Assembly (NCBI GenBank): GCA_949825025.1
Contig: OX463780.1
Span: forward strand, 26,440,118 to 26,504,117
Length of the DNA: 64,000 nt
Direction of reading: 5' to 3'
DNA from: Siphlonurus alternatus
Lineage: Eukaryota; Arthropoda; Insecta; Ephemeroptera; Siphlonuridae
The position numbers and the translations under genes are program-made. The notes under the pieces are model-generated. The model saw only the letters and a list, made by a program, of their open reading frames with translations, was not told the DNA's origin and made no database searches. Shown one piece after another: positions 12,142 through 25,600 of the stretch (positions are counted from its first letter, which is position 1; every line of letters begins with the position of its first letter).

Positions 12142-13204
12142 CACGCATATGTCCTTTTTATCCTCAGTTCCTCACCAGAGTTGCTATATTTATGAACCTT
12201 CACATTGGCGTTCTAGGAAAAACTATATTGAATAAATCTCAATAAAAAAGTTAGCTGAATGGGAGCAACAAACATGAAACTATTTAAATTCCATGATACA
12301 ATTAATCGAAGATCCTTCCATGTTTTTTTTTTAGCGATATTCTTACTTGACACATTTAATATAATATAATAAAATTTATTAAATATTATATTATAACTAT
12401 ACATAATATATTAATTATTCTTACAGTACATAAGAAAATTTCGTGTAAATTTAAAAAATAAAATTCTCATTTTTAAATTTTTGTATTATAATTTTTATTT
12501 TTGAATTTTGCACTGTACTTATAATGTAGACATCTTTAAAATACCAAATTAATTATTTTTGAAATATAAAATTGACAACACATATCTAGCTCTTTCTTAT
12601 ACATTTAACCAAACAATATATTTCACTCACATTAAAGAAAAATTATGCACAAGTCTGAACATAGGAACATATAGCGCATAGCAAGTCCATAAAATAAACA
12701 TGCTGCGTTAATGACAATCAATTAAAACTGATGGTGTTGGCTGGAATCGGATCACAAAAACATACAGCTATATCTTTTATTCATACTTTACATTTTAAAC
12801 TACTTCAAACTTATTTTTAAATTTTAATCTATTCAAATAAAAATTATTATTTTTTGCATGCAATATTATATAAATTAGAATGACAGCACACAATATTACC
12901 TAATGACAACCCCAAACCAATTTAATTTTAACAAATTATGTTCCCTATTTTCACAGCTATATACATATTTTCAAAAGCTGCATGGAAAAAATAAGTTTTA
13001 TTTTTATGTATAATATCCTTAAATTTCCAAAATCATACAGCATTTTTATTTAATATTACTCAATTTGCTGTCACCAAAAATTCAGAATTGTTTTTTTTTT
13101 TTTTTTTTTTTAAGAACATCAGATCTATTGATTTAGGTATTAATTAACGACAGTCCATGAGATAATATCTTAATAATTAAACATTAAGCAATAATACTGT
13201 TTAT
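12142..13204. other. AT-rich region downstream of the BAG gene
   Basis: Presumed BAG 3' untranslated region, with a T run at about 13089-13111. No other coding sequence was seen. Confidence 0.5.
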
Positions 13205-16200
13205 CTAAGAAGTTTCTTTTTGCTCTGCTTCAGAACTTTGCTGCTGTGTTGAATCTGGGGCTGTTGCTGCATTATCACTCTCTGCATTTCCACTTGGTTT
13301 CACTTCTTCCCCCACTGCCGAAGCGTTATTCTGTTCATCGACAGCTGTAACCTTATCATCAGATTTAGCTTCAGTCTCCTCTACCTGGCTCTCTCCTCCT
13401 GCTACATCCATAGTTTCCTCAGTCTTTGATGCAACAATAGGAGCTTTTGATTCTAACATACTAATAGCTCGTTGAATACTACGAATGGTATCTTTACGAG
13501 CTTGTCGTATGTTTTCTTTGCCTTGAGTTTCAATGTCGTCAAGTTGAATTAAATTTCGAGTGAGCATCTCGTCCAAGTACATGTACTGTTTGTCCCTTGT
13601 GGTACCCGTAAACTGTGCCACTTGTTCTGTCAGGGCGTCCACGTCCTTTTGCACTGCAGCCACCTTGGCCAGAGGGTCATTAACTGGAGGGGCTGGGGGA
13701 GGTGGGGGCGGAGAAGGGGCTGCAGGAGGATCTGTGGGCCGCTTTGTGGGCGGGGTCTGAGAGGCTGTGGGACGCTTCTGAGGGGGCGCCGGCTGGGGGT
13801 TGAACCCATGAGTCGTCTGGGGGTGGGGGTTGAACCCATGTGTCGTCTGAGGGTGGGGGGTGAAATGTTGCTGCGGAGACTGGCCAAAATGTTGCTGATG
13901 AAATGGGTTAGAGAATTGTGAACGTGGAAACCTATCAGAGAAATTTGGTTTATCATTGAATTCTTTGAAGTGATGATCTGTAAAATCTTCGTCTTTTATA
14001 GTGGTATCTTTTGGTAAGACAGGTTCATCACGGCCTTCAACAAATATAGGTATGTGTCTTACATTACTTGTTGCTGGTTTATTTGTAGATGGAGCTGGTT
14101 GTGGTTTTGGAGCCATTGGTGGTTTGCCTGGGCTTGACGAATACACAGGCGGCGACGATGCTTGTGTCTGCTGCACACCTGGTATTTTGGGCTGTATCTC
14201 GATACGAGACACAAAACGTTTGGGCTGAGCCGGTTCGTTGGTCCTTGCGTCAGGAGGCGCTGACCACGATCGCTGATTGCGCTCGCTCTGCTCGAGCTTC
14301 TGCGCCGCTCCACCCAGGTCCATGGTGTTCCGTAGTCCGTACTGGGGCAGTTTGTTTCTAGCACGGTCATCCTCGGGGTCCTGGGGAGGGGGTGGGGGTG
14401 GCTCGGGGGCTCCCCCACTCGCCTCGCTGCCCCCGCTGGCCTGACTGCGACAGTCTGAGGCATCGTCCTCGCTTGAGAAAACGCCGGTGCCGCCACTACC
14501 GCCCGAGCCCCGCCGGTGTCGCGGGCCCCACGTGCGGAAGCCGCCGCTCATGTCGGGACGCAGGTGCTCGGCGAACTCGGGGTGGCGGTTCGCAAGCTCG
14601 TCCAGGTGTTTCTGTAGCCGGCTGCTGCGAGGCAGGCGCGAGTCCTCTTCAGTGTCGAACGGGAAGCCCGCCTGTAACACCACCAAAACCAGACGTCAGA
14701 CGCGAGCAACAAAATCCGTATATTTATGTCAGGACTTAAGTTCAAAATGTCTTTTGAAGTATCCTACTTAATTGGTACTTTTTTTAAAATGAATGTACAA
14801 TGAAATATATTAAATATAAGAAAACAATGAAAAAAATAAGTTGGACATTTTGACTGACTCTAATTAATAAATTAAGACTAGAAAATTATAATGATTGAGC
14901 AAGATTTTGTTTAAAATAAGAAATACAACTATAAATTTATATAAATATAATCATGGCTTAAAATTATATTCCACTTTTTTCAGTTTCTTTTTATTGCGAT
15001 TATGTTATTATTTCGGTGCGCGGTGTTTTGGTGGTACCACCAATATAAACATAACTATTGCACTTTCGGTTTATTATCCTGCAGCAGAAATCATAAACTT
15101 TGATTCTCAACAAATACAGATCACATACCGACACGTATGGTACATAAAGTTAAGAGTAATGTAGGTCATACGTGTACATACTCGCTGCGTTACTCGGGCT
15201 GATTTATATTTAAATATAAAGTGCCGCATCCAAGTCACCGCATGGAATTTTTTCGAGGCGGAAGAGCGAACGACAAGAGCCAAGAGCTTACACTGGAATG
15301 CCGCATCATTGCTACACTCCTTTTCTTAACTATAAAAACACTAGATGATTGCTACTTTCTTTTTCTAAACTATAGAACCATGCAGTAGAGGGAAAATATT
15401 CCTTATTCATTAACAGGACTGTGAGAGAGTGGAATTTGCTGAAGGCAGAAGTTGTTGAAGCGGAGAGTTATGAGTTGTTTAAGGGTAAGGTAACGCCACC
15501 AATGTTAAAAAAAATCCCTCTCACAAAAATTCTGAAAAAAATTTAAAATGTTCTCCTCTATACCCCCTATCAGTACCTAAAATATCAGGTATACAAATAC
15601 GATCTAGTTTTTGAGTTATAAATTTTTAAAGTTGACTACTTTAACATGGAGAAATGAAACTCCCATGTTAAATTGGTCAACTTTAAAAATTCATAACTCA
15701 AAAACTAGATCGTATTTGTATACCTGATATTTTAGCTACTGATAGGGGGTGTAGAGGAGAACATTTTTAATTTTTTTCAGAATTTTTGTGAGAGGGATTT
15801 TTTTTAACATTGGTGGCGTTACCTTACCCTTAAGAGGGTTTTGAGACAAGCAAACCCTTCGCGAGCCACCGTGGCGTAGCCACATTTGCCGCGTTAATTT
15901 TATTATTATATTATTATTATAATACAAGACGAGATACATGAGACTCGATTTTTAAAAAATTAATTTACTAACATAGAATTGAGAGTAAAACTTTTTTCAA
16001 CGTTAAAAATTGTTTGGTAAGATAGTGCGAAAACGTTACTTCTGCAATGTATGTCCAGACCAATTTAGAAAAAGGGGATAAAAAGTCCATAGTTGGCTAA
16101 AAACATGCAATGAAAGTCTAAAACAACTGTGAATTAAACAGAATAATATTGAGTATCGTGCCATGCTTTTATATTATCGTGGTTGCAAAATATTATCGAT

Positions 16201-19200
16201 TGTTTGGACTTGTGTTCTCAATGTTATCATTATCAAAACTGTATAGTTGAATCCTTTCCATGCTACAATCATATTGATGGCTTCTTCGTTTTGGACAATC
16301 AATACAGAACTTTTATAATCCACAAAAAACTGTAGCTCTATAGATAGAAGCTCGAGTAAAAAATATCCCGGCCTCTGCAATTTTTATTGCTTCACAAGGG
16401 GCTTGTATCGCTGAACCATGGAAAGGGAAGTGCTTCTTTTAATGGATGAAAAATTAAGCAATTACACTTTAGCTGGGACTATAAAAATGTCAAGAATAAA
16501 ATATATCGACGTTAGAGCATCGTAAACTTGGAATTAAAATAGCAGAACCGAGGAATGCTTTATTATTTGCATACTTGATATTTGTAATCATATTTGAAGA
16601 GGTTTGGTTATGTTGATACAGTACGCACTTGGCAGAAAAATATAATGGAGTATTGTCCTCAATTTTTTTTATTGCAGAAATGGATAGAGCATGCAAAGTT
16701 ATGCTACCCTGATTTTTTTCAGATTTTTTAGAGCCCGGGAAGTATTTTTAAAAAATTATTGATAGTCCTTTTTGTGACGTCACGCGGCGACAAGTCCTAT
16801 CTTTTTCTTAAGGAGCGGCGTCTCGTGACGTCACAAAAATAACTTTCAATAATTTTTTAAAAATAGTTCCCGGGCTCTAAAAAATCTGAAAAAAATCAGG
16901 GTAGCATAACTTTGCACCCTCTATCCATTTCTGCAATAAAAAAAATTGAGGACAATACTCCATTACGTTAATTTCATTATAAGATTATATTCATATAACA
17001 ACATCGACATTGAGTTTACATGTTTATCAATATAATTATTATAATTAATATAATAATTTGTTTAAAGGTTGACTACACTTTTTTAAGCCAAAAATCAACA
17101 TGCTTAATTAAAAATATATGTACTGTATACTGTAAAGAATGTAATAATGTAATACATCAAGTATATAATAATTTGAATGATAAATGCATGAAGACATATC
17201 GAAAGAATGTGATATATTATGATTCAATTAAAAATCATGTAACATGGCATAATTATATCATATACGTATATACAATAATCATGTAATATGAATAATAATA
17301 AAGTAATAAAAACATTTACATAAAAAGAATTGTCGTATATATGAATATTTAATAATAATTGGTATGCATGATAGAAAAACTGGTTTTGCTTCGATCTTCA
17401 TAGATTCTAGCATATTTACATTAATATTTTATATTATATTATAATATATATTACGAGTTTCCATTAAAATACAGTCAATATACGCAGTATTTATAATTAG
17501 AGCATATAATATAATTACAATAGCATTGTGTAAGTAAATATTATAATATATATAATAGTTTCACATACTACATTCACACATATAAGAAATAATTATAATA
17601 TGTACATGTCATGTATATAACCTATCATGTACAAATTAATGTACAATAGTAAATAATTTATATGTATTGATGACGCATGTGTGATAACTGATAAATGTGA
17701 TGATATCAAAAGTACTTGGTACTTTACAATTTTAAGCATGATGGCATTGATGACATAATTTTTTATGTAAAAAAATATCATCGTCATCATTATGATTTTG
17801 ATGTCATGACATAAAAATGTCAAATAATACTGGAACTAATACAGATATGGAAATATACATTTTACACCTTGGCAGAGAAGATAACGATGAGGCCTGATTA
17901 AATTTTATATCCTTATACCATCAAGGTTCAAATTGCCCGTATACTCCCCTAGGTCATATTAACTACGTGGTTTAAACGTAGTTAATATGGTGACCTCGAT
18001 CTCGTCTAGAAATGACCCAATAAGGTCCAGCTACACCGGCGGCACTTTACCTACACACGTACAGGTCACGTGCCAGCCAGTTGACCACGTGACCGTGACG
18101 CACGTGATGACGTCATATGGGTGACGTCACCCGCCAGACGGGCCACTATGATGGGAGCACCTACCTACACGGTTATCTTAGCACAATAGATTAGCGCCTC
18201 GCGTGCCGCAGTTCCAGTAAATGTTTGGGAAGACCAAATATGGAAGAAGGGAGGAGGGGGATGTAGTTTCCTTATAAGGATATGAATTTTAACCATGTCC
18301 TTTTCCTCAAAACGAAATATTGGAGAAAAGTAGAACGCAAAAGTTTTAAAAACAAAATGTAATGCGCAATTTGTGATGAGAAAATTTAAGACATGCAGTG
18401 GAGTGGTTAACATATTATTTATTAATATGGTATTAGCAACTACGACGTTGAGGGTCAAGAAAAAGGCAAAACTCTGCTGAGACGCTAAGTTCAAGTTGCT
18501 TGAACTTAATTTACACCGACAACACGGTGAAGCTTAATTACTGCATACAGAACGTATAATATACATGGTTTCGTAGAGTAACACTATCGCTATCGCTTAC
18601 AGACTCAAGATATCGAATCGATACATTTTTTCCCATCCGGATCATTCGCTTTTTATATGACGAACCGTGAAGTAGGTTAATCGATCTCACTGTCTCTTTC
18701 ACTTACTTTTTTTATTGCACCAAAGTGCCACTGTAGGTCAATGGATAGTTAATCCGTTCAATACTGTTCACATACTTCGCAGGTAAGAAAAGTATACACT
18801 ACATTGGCTGACATTTCATCCAGTACTACTATAGTGTCAACCCTATAGCAAATTCTCAGACACGGTCACGCCCACCCCGTCTATCCTAGAGCTAAACAGA
18901 TTATTACAGAAAATTACACGAATCCATATAAGCAGAGAAAGCAATTTAGTCAACAACATTGTTTATTCATATTTTTTAAACTAGAAGCTTTCTAAAAATT
19001 AATGCATTAAAAATTACCATTTTTCATTATAATTTCCGTATTCGGTGAGTAAATCATCGATAATAAGCATTAAATTGCTTTCAAATGCCGTATAAGTCAT
19101 GAAAACTTCACGATTAATTAATTAAACCACCGTAGGTCTTCATAAGTAAAAGTTCTCGTGTAAAATTTGAACTACATGCCGCGACTTACCAGCTGTTTAC

Positions 19201-19773
19201 TAGAAAGTGAACTCGATGTTTAATTTGTCACCTGTCTTAATTCTGAAAATCCAAGTTCATTTGGCGTACTTGTATGAAATAAATTATGTAATTCTTGTAT
19301 TGAAATAAGATTTGCCAGAGATTTTAGACTAAAAAATGTTGGTACTGGATTTGGTACTGCTGCATGGACTTTGGTATCAGTCATAATAGATACTTGCATG
19401 ACTCTTACGTTTCATTAAATTATATGCCGGTACTTTTGAAACTAAAAATATTAAAAATATGTCAATTTTGGAACAGAAAACACGCAATTTGTTCTTATTG
19501 TTGTACAGTATCATTCATACTATATACCGATATTGTATGATTATATTTAATATAAAGTTTGTTTCAAATTAGAATATAAATATAATAATATTCTAATGGC
19601 AACTTCGTGTCATTATATAACTTATCCCGGCCACTTAACTTATGCAGGCCACCACATTGTACATGGTGCACAAATTAAATCATCAAGATATTTTTTAAAA
19701 TATTTACCTGTGTATCAAAATCCTCAAATGTATCCATAAACTCCGGCGGCGGATTGATCTCTACGTTCATCAT
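13205..19773 (-). CDS. stv: BAG-domain co-chaperone, starvin/BAG3-like
   Basis: Hsp70 nucleotide-exchange co-chaperone. Exon 1 is 19708-19773 (MMNVEINPPPEFMDTFEDF...), with donor GTAAATA. Exon 2 is 13205-14671 and starts in phase 0 with AGFPFDTEED, giving 510 aa. An N-terminal conserved block (SRLQKHLDELANRHPEFAEH) is followed by low-complexity Gly/Ser, Pro and Gln stretches. RHIPIFVEGRDEP (about 227-239) resembles the IPV motifs by which BAG3 holds small heat-shock proteins. A 10-residue repeat (PHPQTTHGFN, twice) lies near 294-313. The BAG domain is about 353-430, with a basic helix RQARKDTIRSIQRAI like BAG3 RQARRDGVRKVQ. The acidic tail has no motif. No WW domain is seen, unlike vertebrate BAG3. 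The frame upstream of 19773 is open but contains no ATG. Confidence 0.88.
15385..15905 (+). mobile_element. 5'-truncated LINE copy interrupted by a palindromic MITE
   Basis: Starting at about 15388, the sequence matches the 3' end of the LINE copy at 61832-62556 almost base for base (encoding SFINRTVREWNLLKAEVVEAESYELFK). It then resumes after the MITE with AGGGTTTTGAGACAAGC and ends GCGTTAATTTTATTATTA. It lies antisense to the BAG gene, in its first intron. Confidence 0.9.
15483..15829. mobile_element. piggyBac-type palindromic MITE, TTAA target duplication
   Basis: The element starts GGGTAAGGTAACGCC and ends with the reverse complement; nearly the whole 347 bp is one foldback centred near 15657. 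TTAA flanks both ends (15479-15482 and 15830-15833). The intact sister LINE at 61832-62556 has a single TTAA at this point, so the empty site is known. It has no coding capacity. Confidence 0.93.
16645..16963. mobile_element. Palindromic MITE, probable TA duplication
   Basis: The inverted arms start ATGGAGTATTGTCCTCAA and meet around a centre with GTGACGTCACGCGG. TA flanks both ends (16643-16644 and 16964-16965), suggesting a Tc1/mariner-type MITE. Both arms carry TGACGTCA (16775-16782 and 16826-16833). It lies in a BAG-gene intron. Confidence 0.75.
17951..17995. repeat. Hairpin with TAACTACGT stem
   Basis: GGTCATATTAACTACGT pairs with ACGTAGTTAATATGGTGACC around a GGTTTAA loop, with a small bulge. 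It lies about 100 bp upstream of the E-box/CRE cluster. Confidence 0.7.
18067..18129. promoter_or_regulatory. Cluster of three CACGTG E-boxes and two TGACGTCA elements
   Basis: CACGTG occurs at 18067-18072, 18086-18091 and 18101-18106. TGACGTCA occurs at 18108-18115 and 18122-18129, all within 63 bp. This is a GC-richer island in the AT-rich first intron of the BAG gene. bHLH (USF/MITF/HIF/Myc-type) and bZIP (CREB/ATF/XBP1-type) factors bind such sites. Enhancer function is inferred. It is not inside any foldback element I could define. Confidence 0.6.
18485..18508. repeat. Short perfect hairpin AAGTTCAAG-TTG-CTTGAACTT
   Basis: A 9-bp perfect stem with a 3-nt loop, possibly a palindromic binding site. 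Nothing else links it to a function. Confidence 0.55.
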
Positions 19774-19990
19774 TACTGTTGCTATGCCACTACTATCACT
19801 TGTTGCGGTAATAAGACTTGGTGCTGAGAGCCGCCGCGACTGCGATATTATAGTGCGAGGTCCCACACGATACTGACTGGTTAGACCTTGATGGCCGACC
19901 GGCGGCTCTCTCTAGAACTCGGTAGTCGCCTCTCGAATGAACCAGAGACAGATGCAAACGATGACTCAGCGCTGGTTGTGGAGTGCGGGG
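19774..19990 (-). promoter_or_regulatory. Probable promoter/5' leader of the proximal BAG exon
   Basis: A GC-rich stretch directly upstream of the exon-1 ATGs in an otherwise AT-rich area. It contains an AP-1/Maf-type site, TGACTCAGC (19962-19970). No clear TATA box or full heat-shock element was found. Confidence 0.45.
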
Positions 19991-20068
19991 GGGACCAAAT
20001 TAGCCCCAGTGATCACCGAACGAAATATAAAAATATATGACGAAACTCCCATCAATGTATTATTATTT

Positions 20069-20132
20069 AATAATTTTGTTTAGCATAAATTTTATCTGAA
20101 AATAATTTTGTTTAGCATAAATTTTATCTGAA
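20069..20132. repeat. Exact 32-bp tandem duplication
   Basis: Two adjacent copies of a unit beginning AATAATTTTGTTTAGCATAA and ending TTTTATCTGA. They are identical by eye, so the duplication is young. Confidence 0.9.
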
Positions 20133-22332
20133 ACGGAGACAAGAATTTTTCTTTATAATAAAAAAGAAGCTCTTATTTTTACACAGTAATTTTAATTTTG
20201 AATATTACACCGCGGCCATTGTGTTACTACTTATAAGAGTATTGAACATAATTGAACTGTATGACGATGTAAGGACCAATCGCCAATGAAGTAATAACAG
20301 CTCACTGTAAGTTATCGACAAAGTTGCAAGTCTATCGATCGAATTAATTTAATTTAAAATCTGCAAGCAGAAAAGCAAGTATATAAAAATGTTTGATTTT
20401 TTATTTTATTTTATTTCAACGGAGTAGCGACTTCGACTTGTGTCCTTTTGCACCTTAGTTACCTGCATTTACGCAATCACACAATGGTGGTCTTGCGTCC
20501 TCTTCAAGTTATAATTTACGAAATAAAAAGTGCGATATATTACAGCAGGGATAAGAGATAAGGCAATTAATAGAGGCTTCAAGTGATGCGCTTTCGCTGC
20601 GCAACTGTTTGTCGCTAAGGTTCATCTTGCACTTGAAAATGAAGCAAAGTGTTTTTTAACTTTTCTCGGTTATAAACCAAGTAAAAAATCTAAATCTTGC
20701 ATTATCTACTGTATTTTTCAGTTTGGACCAAAGTTCCGTAAAGGAATTTTCCCTGAAAAATCTCATTCTTAGTGAAAAAACGAATTCACGTTTTTTTTTA
20801 CATAGGTTTGGTATAGCGGGTGGGATCACCGAAAAATCAGCTGACTTGAAGCCTCCATTACGTGCGTTTTTTTGTTTTTTTAACCCCTTTTTTTAATTCA
20901 AAAAAATTCAAAATTCAAAATCTTTTATTATTTCCATTTTTCCTACAATCATATTTCCATGTACATGTTATATGTTGAGGTTTATAGGACAAGTCAGTAC
21001 TAGAGCTAAAACAAATTCCAAGAGTCATTTTTCAGAGCTTGAAGTCAATCATTTAGAGTCAATGTAGTTTTTAACACTCACTTTAAACACATTTAGATTT
21101 AAATGTAATCTTATTAGCTATTTACTTATATTACATGAATACGCTGTCATATAGAGGTCTTTCACCATACGTCACAAAAATATGACGTCACGTGAATGTA
21201 GGCAAAAAGCACCTATTTAACATGGTAGTAGCATACCAAAAAATATTTATTTTCTGCGATATGACAATCGTGGTACTTTTGACAATTATTTTATATGATA
21301 GATTGAAATGTCAAGTAAATGGAAAAAAATACAATATTTGCCAATGATATCTGTGGAAAATACAATAAATCATTAAATAAAATGTAAATCGACTCCAAAT
21401 TTCACGTCAATAATGATCATTTTAGGACACTTATGCACTGATATTGACCCTAAGATGCTTCAAAAAAATCAGCCAATCACCGCAATCACCGACCATTGCT
21501 TTCCCCGCGGACTTTTGAATACGAGGGGGAAACGGCACAACAAAAAATAATGATAAAGAAGCTAGGTAAAATAAAAAAATGGGTATGTTCAAGTTATGTA
21601 TATTTATTTCTTACGTATATATTATTACTAAAAAATAATAAAAATATGTCAAATTAGGAGAAATAAATCAAGTGATTCCAGTTCCCTCTCAGTATACCTA
21701 CTGCTGAATGTAAACAACAACAAAGCCAAGCAAACGCTATTACATTTACACACACTTATTTTATTGAAAACGCATTTTTTTCCCTTTGCAATTATATATA
21801 CGGAAAAATACAACGCAAATATAATTTCCCTCCCTCCGCAGTTTAGGTGTGAAATTTTACGCGACAACAGTTATTTTTATATTTTTTTCATTGTCCGTCT
21901 CACATGTTTGAATTCAAAGTACAGTAATTATACTTAAAATTAAATTTATATACACACTTCCTGCAATACAACGTTTATTTATAAACCTTCCAAGTAATTA
22001 TTATTCTCTTTAGCAAGTTCCAAGTTTATTATGCAAGAGAACATTTCTGGGAAAACAGTCATTGTATTTATTTCTGGATATTGCAAAAGCTGCTATAGCC
22101 AGTAAGTAACAAAGCGAGAAGATTGTTCAGCACTCAGGCTCGCGTGTTTCTCGACGTTTGCGTGCGAATCTTCTCTCCTGCAGTGTTTCCCTTGACTTAT
22201 GTGGCGTCCCAAGGTCCCCCGATCAGCGGACCCCGCCCGTCCGGTATTTATACTTCTAGCAATCTGACCAAATTGATAGAACCCTCACTTCATTTATCTT
22301 CACTATAAGAAACACGTCAATATATTCGTATT

Positions 22333-22609
22333 TGTAAAGGTGGATTCACATGGCGAATTTCATCATGCAACGCGAATAATGCGCACTTGCTGTAAAGGTG
22401 GATTCACATGGCGACTTTCATCATGCGACGCGACGCGAATAATGCGCACTTGCTGTAACATCCATTCACGGCCATATTTGGGGATTAAAAGAAAAAGAGC
22501 ATTGTAATTAACTCGATTCCCGGCGAGATCGCCGCCGCAAAGGATTTCACATCTTTTACGTCAAAATCGCGTCACATCACCGTTGTCGTCATCTGAATCC
22601 GCCTTTACA
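22333..22609. mobile_element. Candidate MITE with internally duplicated terminus
   Basis: The left end TGTAAAGGTGGATTCACATG and right end CATCTGAATCCGCCTTTACA are imperfect inverted repeats. The left terminal segment is present twice in tandem (22333-22390 and 22391-22453, the second with an extra 5 bp in a GCGAC repeat). No target duplication was resolved and there is no coding capacity. The superfamily is uncertain. Confidence 0.6.
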
Positions 22610-25600
22610 CTTCCGTTTACTTGATGGCATGATGTTGGATTAAATTAACTGTAGCGTGCGTACAGGAGCACCATAAAGCAGACGATGCAATCTCAACAAG
22701 ATCAAAGGCTATGAAGTAATCCTATACGAATTATCCTAACAAATATTTTCTCTAAGATGCACTTTGAAAGATGAAAGAAGCTTTATGAAATTAAGTTTTA
22801 TATATAATATACCAAATACAAATAAAGAGAATAAATTGAGTGATTACACCATGCGTTCCCAAAACAAGGAATATTAATACTAACAACTGACAATGCAGAT
22901 AGCAGCAGCGTATTATTCTATTATAGCTTGTTGTTAACCACATGTATGATTATTTTAACGTTAATTAACCATATTAATGCATGATCTAATTGTATGACAA
23001 ATATAACCATTTGAAATTTTTCATGCTCCAAACTTGTCATTGCACTTTTACCAGAGAAAACAACAAAATCTGATGATGCCGTATTTCCTACATACACTCA
23101 TATGTTAATTATAACAATTACTGTACTGCAATAAGGTATTTCAAAGCATTTTGAAATTTAGAGCCTAGCTAAATTCTGTGAGACTTTTTGTTTTTCCTGG
23201 ACATTTGGCAGCATACCAACTACAAAATGATGTTGCTAATTTATGCTCCCATTTTTTTTTTTCAAGATTTCTCTAATATATGGCTTGTCTAGATTTAATT
23301 TAAAAAGAGTGCATGATGTTATTTACAAAAATTCTGCATTATTTAGCTGCAATTGTATTATAATTTAATATAAATTTATTACTTCTGCATGTATGTTGTA
23401 TTTGTGAATCAATGCACGCACATTTCACTTTAAATTACTATGTAATCGTTCTGTATTATATAGTTTGGGCTTGTTACGGCTTGTATTACTTTTACATGAC
23501 ATACATTATACGTAAGTGATTTGAAAAATTTATGTGACCAAAAATAGGAAAAAAAAGGAGCATGATTAAGGAAAAATTATTATTATTATTACCTTTCACT
23601 CAAATTAGAAATTATACCAATAACAATCTGAATACCTTTGTTGCAACCACGAAGGAATCACTATATATATAGGTAACTTAGAAGGGCTGATGTTGGACTG
23701 CCCCTTGATAGAGCTATGCATGACACGTGTAAAATACAATATAACTGCATGACTTGATTTATAATACTATTTATAGAGAAATATAAGTTCTTCGGACTTG
23801 AATTTAATTAGTAGTTGACCTCCCTGCTAGGTTCATATTGATCTCGTCACCTCCACGCGCCGGTGAGTGACCCCTGGGTGACCGCGAGCTCGTGCTGTGA
23901 ATGATCTCGCGACGACACGCAGGCCAGCAGCACGCGACCCGCCACAGGGGGCCTTTAATTTGTCTTTGTCAAAAGCACCACACCACTGATAATCTAGGCA
24001 GCAGTAGAAGCGCAAAATGTAAATAAAAACGTAGCCTTGGTCTCTTGTCACGAGATTATAATGTTATAATAATAAAATTTTATGACAGGCAGTAAAATAC
24101 GATGCAAAAAAAAAATAATAATAATATAATAATGTATTATTTATTTATTATTTTTAACCTGAAAATGTTGTTTTCGTTCAAATTGTTGTGAAATTTGTAA
24201 ATTTAAAGGGAGGTCGCACTCTGCCTTCGTATCGCGTCGTATGTATCATCTGACCGTATGATAAAAATTTAGAACCGGTTGTAAATGAGAAACGTTATAC
24301 GATCGATGCGATACGAAACAAAGCTGTGTGCGCGCGTACAACTGATCGCATATTTTTTTTTTATTTATTTATTTGTGCTGCGAAATCATGCGATTCTGTG
24401 TCAGACAGGCCAAAGAGGAAAATCAATGACAGGATAAATAAACCAATGTTTTCATACTATAACAAGCATGTTCAATAATTATTGTTGGTTTCCAAAACCA
24501 AGTTTCGTCAAGAGAAGTTTGAACTAAATACCCAAGTTGATGTTGGTTTCTCGCTCGGTTCGTTTTTCCTGCCGTTTTGCAAGTTTTCTATGACTCAAGT
24601 GTACATCACTGATGTAAACATTACACGACATTTTGCAATATAAGCCGGGGGAAGAGGGTGGGTGGCGCTTCTAGGCTAGAAGGCGCAGGCGTGCGGGGGA
24701 GGCGAGCTAGCGAGAGAGGTTGCATACAACTCTGGAGAGGCAACGACTCTAGTTCGGTATAAAAATATTAAAATATAAAGCGACCGTAAAAAAAAAAATC
24801 ATTAATTCATTAATTTGATTTGTCAGCTGTTTTATAGATGAAAGATAAAATAATAATCTGACACTCGAATTTCTGACAGGATAGTGAAAATATCAGCAAG
24901 ATAATAATTTATTACTTAAAAATTAATATTTATTTACATTTATTAATTATTTACTTTTTTATTTACTAAGAATTTAAAAGGCATTTAAAAGGCTAACAAA
25001 TTTTACGTGCAATGTCTGAATAATTATGGACACCCAATAATTATATCACCCAGTCATTTCAATTTAAAGCTCATTACTTTAAAATGTGGCCATTTAACTA
25101 TTTTGACGAACTTTGAAGAAAAAATATTCAAAACTAGCAAATTTACTGCATGGAGATAACTATCGTACTTTTACAACAACCAACTAATTAAACCACCCTG
25201 CTGGGGGTGAGTTCCTTGATTTCAATGAGAGGGTGGCATCGGCTCAGGGTTAACATTAGCCTTTCTGGGAAGACGGCAGCCTCCTCATGTCGCAGCCCAC
25301 GAGCGGGCCACGAGGATTTCCCCGCGACTGCATGCCAAGAAAAGCAACAAGACTCCTTCCCAACAGCGCGACAAATCTGTCTCCGCCGAGCGTCGTTCGC
25401 GAGAAAATGTAACTTCTTCTTCTCGCACATTAGCCAACATTTCAGACTTTATCGTCCCAGGCCTCCTCATGCTAACTGTCTTTTCTTATTAGCGGCTTCG
25501 TACTGCGGAGAAATTAAAAATTAGCCTACATCTTTCGAAGAAGCGAACTGTGCTAATATAATTATACGCTAACGTTGTACATTGCTAATATATTATAAGA

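Noticed and set aside
13560..14771. Long frames on the plus strand and other minus frames over the BAG exon
   Set aside because: Shadows of the GC-rich BAG coding exon. The frame encoding the BAG domain and the splice-compatible N-terminus is the real one.
19774..19866. Extension of BAG exon 1 upstream (GPRTIISQSRRLS...)
   Set aside because: The frame is open, but its first codon is GTG and there is no ATG before 19773. The adjacent ATGs at 19768-19773 are the plausible start.
24640..24770. CTTCTAGGCTAGAAG palindrome and TATAAAA as a heat-shock promoter
   Set aside because: The TTC and GAA blocks are not in the 5-bp alternating spacing of a heat-shock element, and no exon follows.
25188..25524. 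Overlapping frames of about 80-105 codons in a GC-rich island
   Set aside because: No splice-supported continuation, no recognisable domain, and both strands open equally. More likely a regulatory island.
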